Source of the DNA: Zygnema cylindricum
Lineage: Eukaryota > Streptophyta > Zygnematophyceae > Zygnematales > Zygnemataceae
Assembly: GCA_037447655.1 (NCBI GenBank)
Contig: JBBHKE010002568.1
Coordinates: 444,711-466,532 of the forward strand
Length of the DNA: 21,822 bases
Reading direction: 5' to 3'
Both the position numbers and the translations under genes were made by a program. Of this stretch, positions 9,655 through 18,691 are shown in pieces. Position 1 is the first letter of the stretch, and each line of letters starts with the position of its first letter. The notes beneath the pieces are model-generated. The model did no database searches. It was given only the letters and a program-made list of their open reading frames with translations, and had not been told where the DNA came from.

Positions 9655-10739
9655 GTGTAAGATAAAGGCGTCGACACGTGAGAGTGAGTGTTGTCGACAC
9701 GTGAAAGTGCACCTTGAGATCATTATTAATAGTAAATCGTGCGTCTCGGTTCTCACATGCCCAAACATTAGCTATGTGGCAACAGGGTACAACTGTTAAA
9801 CTATGGGAATGTGAATTGTGGTTATATGTGTTAATTAACGCTAGATTTTTGTTGGCTAAACAAAGACAACGTTACTATCAATGTTATATTCTTGCCAGTA
9901 ATAAAGTGTTTACGCTTATATGAATACACAATAAAGTGTAGTGATGCAAACGGAGCGAAGATAAACGGTGAGCATAAGAATAATAATAAGAAACAGTGAG
10001 CGGTCGACGTATTACTTAATGAAGTCCGTGTGATTGAGTAATCTTAGGTTGTTAACTGTAGGCACCTTTCGCTTTTGCTAATGACTGCGCTTAAAAATAA
10101 TATATTTTTTGTTTTTCTTTGTCGTCGTGAAGCCATGCAAGTGATAAAGTTTTTCATTCAAACATTGTAATTTTTCCGTGTGGTTGAAAGGTGCGCTAAT
10201 ATAACACGCTTATTTGGCAACACATCTCGTTGGGTCGCATCAACATCTCTTGTCGTAAATATTGGTAGAGGTATCGCCACATCGTAAAGAATGGTTTTCT
10301 AGGTACATCATTTTCCTCACATTGTCTACCGATGTATCAACATAAAATCTGAAGTAATACACAAAACCATACTTAACAAGGATAAGCACCGAGAGGCGCC
10401 GGAAGGTCACCGGATTAGAAGTGACGTTAACGTGGGTCATTTAAATTTGAAGGTATCTCGTAGATGAAATATAGGCTTTCTAGCTCTTGGGTTTTTGTCT
10501 CTCGCATCCGCTCACCAATAATGTGGTTTCAGTTGTTGAAAAATATAAAAAGACTTAAGAACTACCTTGTTCTCCCTTCGCGTCGCTTCTCCATGATTCC
10601 AACTCCTATACCTTTGGACTATCATTTTTTTCTACCCTTGTATCTTTGTGATCTCAAGATTTCACGTCCTGCAACCCCTTAAGGCCATTTTTACAAAAGG
10701 TTGCTTGTGAGTCAAATAGATGGTTGTGAAATTAGAGTG
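9655..10739 (+). repeat. Repeat R, left-arm copy
   Basis: Direct, diverged copy of 1-1129. It carries the same paired CACGTG sites (9675 and 9698, 23 bp apart), and its short open frames are not conserved in the outer copy. Just past its 3' end, a segment starting at 10740 recurs in reverse orientation at 2264-2318, suggesting the element edge was longer or rearranged. Confidence 0.8.
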
Positions 10740-11315
10740 TCGTTGGCGATTCTCAAAGAACAGTACATTAATTGCACGTTATGGCTTCACTCTTCATTTC
10801 TCCTATTTGAGCTTTGGGGCATGATGTAACAGGATTCCTTGCCTCTCAAAAAATCCCATTACTATTAACACTCTCAACCACACATTTTATTCATTGGAAA
10901 AATACACATTCACACTGGAAAACACTCATATAAAGGATCAATATTTATTAGAAGAAGCTTTTGTCCACATAACATTCAGTTTGGTCTCTTGCCCTCTTCG
11001 CTCAACCCTTTTTTTAAAGTATTTTTCCACTGTCCTCCACTCTTAAATAATTATATCTCTTAGCTTCTAAAACACTAATAGTTAGTAAGGGATTTCGGTG
11101 CAAAAATGCCATTGCTCCAATTTGGTATTATGCGCTCAGAACCAAGATCAGTTAAAATTTCCACAAACTTTTCCTTAGGAAAAGATGCCTCCTCTTCATT
11201 TGGATTTCACTATTTATCCATCGTCGTCTTGGACCAGCCATGCCAAAGTCAAGACTCTGTTGACCAGGTTTTCACCTGGGCCAATCATTGATCAGCTGCG
11301 ACTCCGACTGACCAA
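10740..11315. other. Inner end of left arm, unassigned
   Basis: No gene recognised. It contains a short frame at 11106-11291 with no domain. It ends at the inverted-repeat breakpoint. Read on from the breakpoint in the right arm, a minus-strand frame continues for some 25 codons into copia pol, but I see no convincing retroelement homology on the arm side. Mirrored at 15619-16194. Confidence 0.4.
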
Positions 11316-11531
11316 TGCAAAATCTTGCGAAATCTTTCTCTAACTACTTAGCATTTCCTAACCAATAAAACGATACTTTTTACTACGCATCATTTACGTG
11401 TAAAAATGCGCGCGAATCGAAATGGGACTTCACACGAAGGCGCGTCACAAATTTCACGCGCGAAGCTATATACTAAATTTTATAAAGTAAAAGTGATGTT
11501 TTGTACTAAAAATTGTATGAAATGAACCATC
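11316..11531. other. Unassigned spacer between arm end and copia LTR
   Basis: Unique 216-bp AT-rich sequence with a GCGCGCGAA/CGCGCGAAG pair near 11410-11465. It has no counterpart at the right arm edge, so it is either original flank of the copia insertion or filler from the rearrangement. Confidence 0.4.
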
Positions 11532-12038
11532 TGTGAGGATTAAGTACCGAGAACTCATTTAGCGACGAGACATTCTCGTAGTTAAGTAGCGACGACCAGC
11601 GACGAAGTAGTTTCGTCGCAAGATATTTGAAGTGACGTAGAAATTGTATGTTCGTTTCGTTTTGCTTAAGTTTAAGTCGTACCGTACAAGTGACGTGGAA
11701 ATTATTTGGTCGTTTTGGTTCACGTAAAGTCTAGCCGTACCGTGTAGTTGAAGTCGGTTCGCAGTTGACTTGTTTAGTCGTACCGTGTAGTTCAAGCCGG
11801 TTTCGCAGTTGTCGGTCGTATATTTCGGCGCGTTGACTCTTGCACGTTTTAGTTGTGTACATATATATAGTTTTTGGGACTTAGTGGTTTATCTATCTTT
11901 TTGGCGGCGTAGATTATTATGGAGGCGTAGAAAGATCAACAGCTAAAGGGGATTTGTACTTTGGTTGTATTTAATATGTTTAACTTTGGAGGAACAATTT
12001 CTTTGTTGTGTATACATTGTTTGGTTTGTTATCTTTCA
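11532..12038 (+). repeat. Ty1/copia 5' LTR, full length (~507 bp)
   Basis: Begins TGTGAGGATTAAG and ends TTTCA directly before a primer-binding site, so it has TG…CA ends. The first 300 bp recur in reverse orientation at 13371-13629. Within U3, a unit containing TACCGTGTAGTT is tandemly repeated with a 43-bp period (11732-11767 and 11775-11811). TATATATAG at 11862-11870 is the probable LTR promoter, transcribing rightwards. Confidence 0.8.
11862..11870 (+). promoter_or_regulatory. TATA box of the copia LTR
   Basis: TATATATAG within the LTR, downstream of the U3 tandem repeat, positioned as a retroelement promoter. Transcription would run through gag and towards the right arm. The truncated opposite LTR ends before the equivalent of this box, so only this one is present. 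Confidence 0.45.
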
Positions 12039-12039
12039 T

Positions 12040-12057
12040 TCGGTATCGGAGCGGGTT
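12040..12057 (+). other. Copia primer-binding site (initiator Met-tRNA type)
   Basis: CGGTATCGGAGC one to two bases after the LTR end matches the plant copia consensus TGGTATCAGAGC at 10 of 12 positions. This is the initiator tRNA-Met 3' end complement used to prime reverse transcription. The mismatches fit an old, inactive copy. Confidence 0.65.
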
Positions 12058-12162
12058 ACTGGCAACGCTTGGCGCTACGGCGGAGAAAGGGAAATCCCCG
12101 GTGGAACTTAGTGGAGGAGCTAGTGGGGGGGTTAGTGGAGGAGGAATTACAAGGACACAATA

Positions 12163-13370
12163 TGACGAGTTTGACGAATGGGGGGGGAAATGTGAAGATG
12201 GACGAGGGAATGTTTGAACGCTTTCAAGAGTTTCTCAAAACACAAGGAGATGTTGGACATGGAGATGTAAGTGGAGACTCACGAAATTCAAATAAAATAA
12301 AGAAAAAAAAGGGAGATCTAAACTTTATGAGGAAGAGGAGGAGAGCGACGATGATGATCTTAACGTGTTTAATAAGACCATTGTCTTCACGGGTTCCCAC
12401 TATGCAATTTGGAAGAGATACATTCGAGGAGCATTCACATCGAAAAAACTTTGGGACATCGTTATCTGGGAAGAAACACGACCGGATCTTTCCGAGGAAT
12501 AGCCGGAGCAAAGAAGTGGGACAAGAAAGATATGGCGGCCTCCACCGCACTAATACAAAGTTGTGCTAGTTCTATGCAGAAACATCTTCTAACTCATGAT
12601 ATGGCTTATGATTGTTAGACCGCTTTGCAAAATGCGTTTGAAAAGGGATTTGAGGCAGATGAAAATTATCTCTTTGAGGAGTATATTGGGTTTAGAATAA
12701 AGGAGAATGAGTTCATTGATGATGGAGTCAAAAGGTTTAATGTTATCATAGAACAACTTAACTCACTCAATAACTTCCCTACAAAAAAAAAAAAGGTTGT
12801 TTGTTTCATGAAGATTATTCCAAGCAAGTTTGCGGTAGCAAAGGAGGTCCTCAAGGGGCGAGAGAAACCTACAATGGCATACACTATCAACCACTTGAAG
12901 AGTATAGAGAAGGAGAAGGCAACATCAAAAGAAGAAAATAAAGGGTCACCTTATCCGAGTTATCTCGAGGAGGATGACGGAGGAGCTTATAACTTTAGGG
13001 GATCTAGGGGGAGAGGAGGTGGAATCGAGGGGCGAGGAGGTCGCAGGTGGGGAGGGCTTTATCACGTGATACCTCTCAGATGACATGGTACAATTGTAAC
13101 GAGACTGGGCATGGCTCATTTGAATGCCCAGAGAAGAGCAAACAATGTAACATCTGTCAGAAATGGGGACACACTAGTCGCGGTTGTTATCAAAACAAGG
13201 GAAACAATCGCAGAGGGCGACAATTTAGAGGCGGAGGAAGTGGAGGAAGTGGAAGTAGCTCATGAGGTAGAGGGGACTTTGTTGGGGATGGGCCAATGGG
13301 ACAGGATCAAGAAATTTTCATTTCACTTATCGAGGAATCACAGGAAAAGAAGGAGGATATCCTATTCAAC
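12163..13370 (+). pseudogene. Copia gag with start of pol, frameshifted
   Basis: Gag is spread over three frames. Frame one starts at 12163, the frame near 12320-12504 carries AIWKRYIRGAFTSKKLWDIV, and frame one returns for KKWDKKDMAAS and the helical FNVIIEQLNSL region to 13083, with an in-frame stop near 12616. A third frame encodes the nucleocapsid. The second zinc knuckle is a correct C-x2-C-x4-H-x4-C (CNICQKWGHTSRGC); the first has Trp in place of its first Cys. A shift coincides with a poly-A run near 12302. Beyond 13265 an EESQEKKED segment looks like the lead into protease, and the sequence then stops abruptly at an inverted LTR fragment. Non-functional. Confidence 0.85.
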
Positions 13371-13629
13371 GGGCCAAAATATACGACCGACAACTGCGAA
13401 CCGGCTTGAACTACACGGTACGACTAAACAAGTCAACCGTGAACCGACTTGAACTACACGGTACGACTAGACTTTACGTGAACCAAAACGACCAAATAGT
13501 TTCCACGTCACTTGTACGGTACGACCATGACTTAAGCAAAACGAAACAAACCTACAATTTCTACGTCACTCCAAATATCTAGCAACGAAACTACTTTGCT
13601 AAATGAGTTTTTAATACTTAATCCTAACA
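13371..13629 (-). repeat. Truncated, inverted copia LTR (3' LTR of the minus-strand half)
   Basis: On the minus strand it begins TGTTAGGATTAAG directly after a polypurine tract and matches the first 300 bp of the + strand LTR, lacking about 40 bp near its start. It breaks off at 13371, inside the LTR and before the TATA box, where plus-strand gag-pol sequence resumes. The U3 TACCGTGTAGTT repeat is present twice. Confidence 0.8.
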
Positions 13630-13640
13630 TCCCCCCTCTT
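13630..13640 (-). other. Copia polypurine tract
   Basis: AAGAGGGGGGA on the minus strand abuts the LTR TG start; this is the plus-strand DNA primer site in LTR elements. It fixes the orientation of the pol half. Confidence 0.7.
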
Positions 13641-13663
13641 ACAGAGACACTCTAAGCCCCCTC

Positions 13664-15618
13664 TTACTCCATGCCCACTAACTTCTTTCCCATTTGATAT
13701 ACTTCCTTCAAATCTATTTTGGTTAACATATCATTAGCTTGCTCTTCTGTAGGTACAAACACAAATTCAACTTCTTTTTGCGAAACTAGATCTTGAACAA
13801 AATGCCAATGAATTTTAATTTGCTTTGTGCGCTTATGTAAAATAGGATTTTGACTAAGTGCAATGGAAGACATGTTATCACTTAATATTTGTATGCATTC
13901 TTTTTTCATTCCAACCTCTGATAGAAATTCCTTAATCTACACGGCATTCTTCGTAGCATGACATGCGACCATATACTCCGCCTCTGTAGATGAGCGTGCC
14001 ACAGTGGGCTGCAACCAGGAATTCCACGAGATGGCTCCTCCTGCAAGTAAAAACAGATATCTTGACGTAGACCTTCCTTTATCATGGTCCCCTCCATAGT
14101 CGGCATCACAATAGCTATAACAACTCAAGCTCTCATTTTTTCTATAAACAATTCCAAGACTAAGGGTTTCAACCAAATATCTAAATCAAAATTTCACTGC
14201 CTCCCAATGTACCTTTTTCGGATTACTTCAATACCGACTAACCACACTCACTGCGGCACTAATGTCTGGCCTTGTTCCGACACTCAAATACATCAAGCTT
14301 CCGACCGCCTCCCTATACGGAGCTTCAACCTCAGTGACTTTTAACAAAGTTAGAATGCTTGTCACGAGGATCAAGAGGAGTTCCAAGTGGCTTACAATCT
14401 AAAAACCCAAATCTTTCTTAAACCTCTTTTGCATATTGTTCTTGGCTTAACTTAATATCCCCGTTCCTCCTCTGAATTTGAATTCCCACAATGTATTGTG
14501 CATCCCCTAAGTCTGTAATTTGAAAATATTTTTTAAATTCAATTTTTAATTCCCCAAGTAACTTGAAGTTGTGGGAGATGGAAATAAAGTCATCTACGTA
14601 TACACTAAAGATTATCAAGTTCCAACCTTCTCCCCTAATATACACTCCACAATCTACAGTAAGCCTTTTAAATCCCAAAATTAGTAAAACCTTGTGAAGC
14701 TTATGGTTCAATGTTCTCGGTGCTTGCTTTGAACCATACAAGGCCTTCCACAACCTCAATACCTTACCATTCTTTCCAGGAACTCCTGGAATTTTCATAT
14801 ATACCTCCTCATCTAATTCACCATTTAAAAAGGTCGTATCTACATCCATCTGTTGGATGTGCATTCCTTCCGCCGCCGCCATTACAATAATTGCACGTAA
14901 TGAATCGAACTTAACTACAAGGGCAAAAGTCTCTGAGTAATAAATCCCTTCTATCTGCTGAAAGCCCTTACATATTAACCGTGCCTTATACTTAAGAATT
15001 TCTCTCGAAGCTCCGGTCTTTGTCTAAAAAACCCACTTGGAGTTTTTCGCATTCTTACCAACTGGTAAATCTACTTCTTCAAAACACCCATTTGATATTA
15101 CTGAATTAAATTCTTTCATAAACGTAGGTTTCCACTTCTCTTCCCATTCGTCCGAGTCTCGAGCCTCTTGATATGATTGAGGATCGGCCGGACGATTTTC
15201 TGTAATTGCCTTTCATAAGAGGAAAGATTCCGCCCTTGCTTCTCTAATTTCGGAAATTGCCCTCTAGTAGTTGGTTTGCTTTTTATATAACTGTCCAAGT
15301 GAGAATTGTTCCAATGCCTTCCCTTTAGTTGAACTCTTACATTTCAGTACGTCTTTCCATATCCGAATCACTGTTCTCAATCTTGTCATCGTCCTCTTTC
15401 TCTAGAGGTGTCTCTTCTGATGTCACGTTGTCAATGCGAGTGGGTAATTTTTGTTGACCTTCTCTCCTTGTGATTTGGTGTTGCTAAGCTTAGGTATCGA
15501 AACTTTCTCTAAAGGTTTCTCTACAAATCACACATTTTCTTCGTCCCTACCTCCATCAAACTTCTTCCTCTTCCTCCTCTCCAATGAACTTCTTATAATG
15601 ACTTTCCTCCTCATAATC
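13664..15618 (-). pseudogene. Copia pol 3' half: reverse transcriptase and RNase H, broken
   Basis: Read from 15618 downwards. After an acidic linker, the RT start (DEWEEKWKPTFMKEF, CFEEVDLPVG, KYKARLICKGF) is interrupted by a stop near 15027. An open stretch at 14882-14418 follows with QQMDVDTTFLNG, LYGSKQAPR and the YVDD active site (near 14590-14605). A shifted part carries LMYLSVGTRPDISAA. RNase H has YCDADYGGD, ARSSTEAEYM and SDNMSSIAL, ending at 13664. Several stops and frame changes make it inactive. No integrase or protease is present. The 5' edge is cut exactly at the inverted-repeat boundary. Confidence 0.9.
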
Positions 15619-16194
15619 TTGGTCAGTCGGAGTCGCAGCTGATCAATGATTGGCCCAGGTGAAAACCTAGTCAACAGAGTCTTGACTTTGGCATGGCTGG
15701 TCCAAGACGACGATGGATAAATAGTGAAATCCAAATGAAGAGGAGGCATCTTTTCCTAAGGAAAAGTTTGTGGAAATTTTAACTGATCTTGGTTCTGAGC
15801 GCATAATACCAAATTGGAGCAATGGCATTTTTGCACCGAAATCCCTTACTAACTATTAGTGTTTTAGAAGCTAAGAGATATAATTATTTAAGAGTGGAGG
15901 ACAGTGGAAAAATACTTTAAAAAAAGGGTTGAGCGAAGAGGGCAAGAGACCAAACTGAATGTTATGTGGACAAAAGCTTCTTCTAATAAATATTGATCCT
16001 TTATATGAGTGTTTTCCAGTGTGAATGTGTATTTTTCCAATGAATAAAATGTGTGGTTGAGAGTGTTAATAGTAATGGGATTTTTTGAGAGGCAAGGAAT
16101 CCTGTTACATCATGCCCCAAAGCTCAAATAGGAGAAATGAAGAGTGAAGCCATAACGTGCAATTAATGTACTGTTCTTTGAGAATCGCCAACGA

Positions 16195-17279
16195 CACTCT
16201 AATTTCACAACCATCTATTTGACTCACAAGCAACCTTTTGTAAAAATGGCCTTAAGGGGTTGCAGGACGTGAAATCTTGAGATCACAAAGATACAAGGGT
16301 AGAAAAAAATGATAGTCCAAAGGTATAGGAGTTGGAATCATGGAGAAGCGACGCGAAGGGAGAACAAGGTAGTTCTTAAGTCTTTTTATATTTTTCAACA
16401 ACTGAAACCACATTATTGGTGAGCGGATGCGAGAGACAAAAACCCAAGAGCTAGAAAGCCTATATTTCATCTACGAGATACCTTCAAATTTAAATGACCC
16501 ACGTTAACGTCACTTCTAATCCGGTGACCTTCCGGCGCCTCTCGGTGCTTATCCTTGTTAAGTATGGTTTTGTGTATTACTTCAGATTTTATGTTGATAC
16601 ATCGGTAGACAATGTGAGGAAAATGATGTACCTAGAAAACCATTCTTTACGATGTGGCGATACCTCTACCAATATTTACGACAAGAGATGTTGATGCGAC
16701 CCAACGAGATGTGTTGCCAAATAAGCGTGTTATATTAGCGCACCTTTCAACCACACGGAAAAATTACAATGTTTGAATGAAAAACTTTATCACTTGCATG
16801 GCTTCACGACGACAAAGAAAAACAAAAAATATATTATTTTTAAGCGCAGTCATTAGCAAAAGCGAAAGGTGCCTACAGTTAACAACCTAAGATTACTCAA
16901 TCACACGGACTTCATTAAGTAATACGTCGACCGCTCACTGTTTCTTATTATTATTCTTATGCTCACCGTTTATCTTCGCTCCGTTTGCATCACTACACTT
17001 TATTGTGTATTCATATAAGCGTAAACACTTTATTACTGGCAAGAATATAACATTGATAGTAACGTTGTCTTTGTTTAGCCAACAAAAATCTAGCGTTAAT
17101 TAACACATATAACCACAATTCACATTCCCATAGTTTAACAGTTGTACCCTGTTGCCACATAGCTAATGTTTGGGCATGTGAGAACCGAGACGCACGATTT
17201 ACTATTAATAATGATCTCAAGGTGCACTTTCACGTGTCGACAACACTCACTCTCACGTGTCGACGCCTTTATCTTACAC
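16195..17279 (-). repeat. Repeat R, right-arm copy (inverted)
   Basis: Exact mirror of the left-arm copy, part of the palindrome, and therefore in opposite orientation to the two other copies. Confidence 0.8.
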
Positions 17280-17463
17280 CTTTTTTGTAATTTTGGAGGG
17301 AACAACGAGAAATTTTCTCACGGAATGACACTTGTTGCATACCTTACTCTTTAATTACCTCCTAAATTATAGTAATTGGCATTAAATAAGCTATACCTAC
17401 ATTTTTTGAAAATAAAATTGTGGTATTCAAGGGTCGTATATTAGGGGTGACAATGCAGTACAG

Positions 17464-17640
17464 TACACCGCCCATCGTTGTTAGTGTTAATAACACTAAT
17501 TCTGTCGCGACTTTTTTTGGCCAAAAGCCACAAAACAGAGTTAACAATCCGCCACGTCACCTTGCACTAAATTAGTATTATTAATTCTAAGTTCGCATTT
17601 ACACTAGTTTTTTTTAACACTAATAACGATGGGCGGTGTA
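17464..17640. mobile_element. 177-bp TA-flanked MITE (right arm)
   Basis: Mirror copy of the element in the left arm, with the same 27-bp terminal inverted repeats and TA tips. It was carried by the arm duplication rather than being an independent insertion. Confidence 0.7.
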
Positions 17641-17727
17641 GTGTTAATGTCACTCATAACTATTCAGGGTGCATTAGTACACTGCCCATCGTCTTAAGAT
17701 TACAGAAAAAATAGCATAAGTGCAAGT

Positions 17728-18546
17728 TTGGTGGGTATTAACGCTATTTTGTGCATTGGTGTCGAAAAACTAAAAAACATTGATTCTACACCGTCCAACA
17801 ACGTCAAAAAGCTACTGTGGTGTTGTAAAGCTCATTTGGGTCTGAGAAGAAGCGGCCGCCTGCGACTGTCAATCTTCTTTGCAGACCGTTCAAGAAAACA
17901 TGAATGTCGATTCTCTTTAACGGCCGCAATCTTTGTCGTTTCGTGCCGATATTGCCGTACGTCTTCGAACATCTGCCTACGTCAGCGCTGTGTTATTGTT
18001 GACGTTTGGAGATCTTGGGCGACTTTTGTGGACAAGTTGTCGGTTTCATCTGTGGGAGTTTCATTAGGTTCGAGAACCCTACGCTGTTTGATCCACACTA
18101 TTTAGAGGATACTCAAAAAGAGCCAACCCTAAGAAAAAACCCTATGTCGGCGGCAGTTGAATGACGTTGACTTCATCCTGGTCAAACATCATCCACCGAC
18201 ATTCCCCGACACCAACCGCCACTTTAACTGCCACGAACTTGGCGCTTTGTTCCATTTAATATGCGATCTTAAAGCCGTACTGCAAATTGTTATCGTACTT
18301 TATTCCAAAGCGTCCGTGCATTGTGTCCTGCCGGAAGGACAAGGATCGTACGGCCGTTTCGTGGTTTTTAATGCGGCAATAAAAGTTACAATTGGAGTTC
18401 GAACGATTCCTCTATCTCCTTCCGAGGCCGTACGATACAGCGGGCGATTTCAGACGTTCGGCCGTACACGAATTAAAATTGTTTCTACAGTTTTGTACGG
18501 CTACAGTCACTCTGGAGGCTATTTAGAAGTCCCCGGCGAGAGTTGA
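17728..18546 (+). pseudogene. Open frame upstream of right GH16 gene, broken by stops, unrecognised
   Basis: One forward frame stays open from 17728 to 18105 (125 codons), meets a stop at 18103, closes again about 30 bases later, and reopens from 18157 to 18546 (129 codons). Neither half contains an internal ATG start. I recognise no domain. It may be a decayed coding sequence, two exons around a very short intron (a ggcag acceptor ends near 18153), or chance. In the left arm a one-base indel between the halves (8829-9206 and 8389-8778, minus strand) puts them out of frame with each other. The GTAC motif cluster lies inside the second half. Confidence 0.25.
18274..18501 (+). promoter_or_regulatory. 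Cluster of GCCGTAC/GTACGGC motifs upstream of right GH16 gene
   Basis: The seven-mer GCCGTAC or its complement occurs at 18274, 18348, 18427, 18461 and 18495, and again at 17954. There are six GTAC cores in about 220 bp, 190-420 bp before the ATG, against about one expected by chance. GTAC is the core of SBP/SPL transcription-factor sites, including copper-response elements in plants and green algae. Regulation by such a factor is inference. The same cluster lies mirrored at 8434-8661 in the left arm. Confidence 0.3.
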
Positions 18547-18629
18547 GAGACACACTCAAAATTTGTCCTTTTGACTATTCACAGGTTCAGTTTTCTTAAC
18601 TTAGTCTACTTGAATTCGACGTCCTCTAT

Positions 18630-18638
18630 TATAAAAAA
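18630..18638 (+). promoter_or_regulatory. Putative TATA box of right GH16 gene
   Basis: TATAAAAAA lies 54 bp before the ATG at 18692, at the same place as in the mirrored copy. Confidence 0.35.
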
Positions 18639-18691
18639 GATTACACTCAGTCTTATTGGTGTTGAAAAGATTAAAAAGAAAAAGAGAAACC

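Larger units (their letters stand above)
5113..11315 (+). repeat. Left arm of ~6.2-kb near-perfect inverted repeat
   Basis: This segment is the reverse complement of 15619-21822. Paired positions sum to 26935 on the outer side and to 26934 inside a one-base indel near 8823. Every open frame in one arm reappears in the other, and the non-coding stretches I compared match base for base. The exceptions I saw are a 55-bp cluster at 8771-8825 and one substitution near 11267. The inner boundary is where the shared GACTGACCAA ends at 11315. The outer boundary cannot be seen because the partner arm reaches the window edge. The arm carries most of the GH16 gene, its upstream region, a MITE and a copy of repeat R. 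Near-identity implies recent duplication, ongoing gene conversion or an assembly artefact. Confidence 0.97.

Noticed and set aside
10240-10682. Two short frames inside repeat R as possible genes
   Set aside because: Not conserved in the diverged copy at 1-1129, where the matching frames are broken.
15528-15749. Minus-strand frame crossing the palindrome edge as a genuine fusion peptide
   Set aside because: The arm-side part shows no retroelement or other domain, and in the left arm the same sequence is followed by unrelated DNA.
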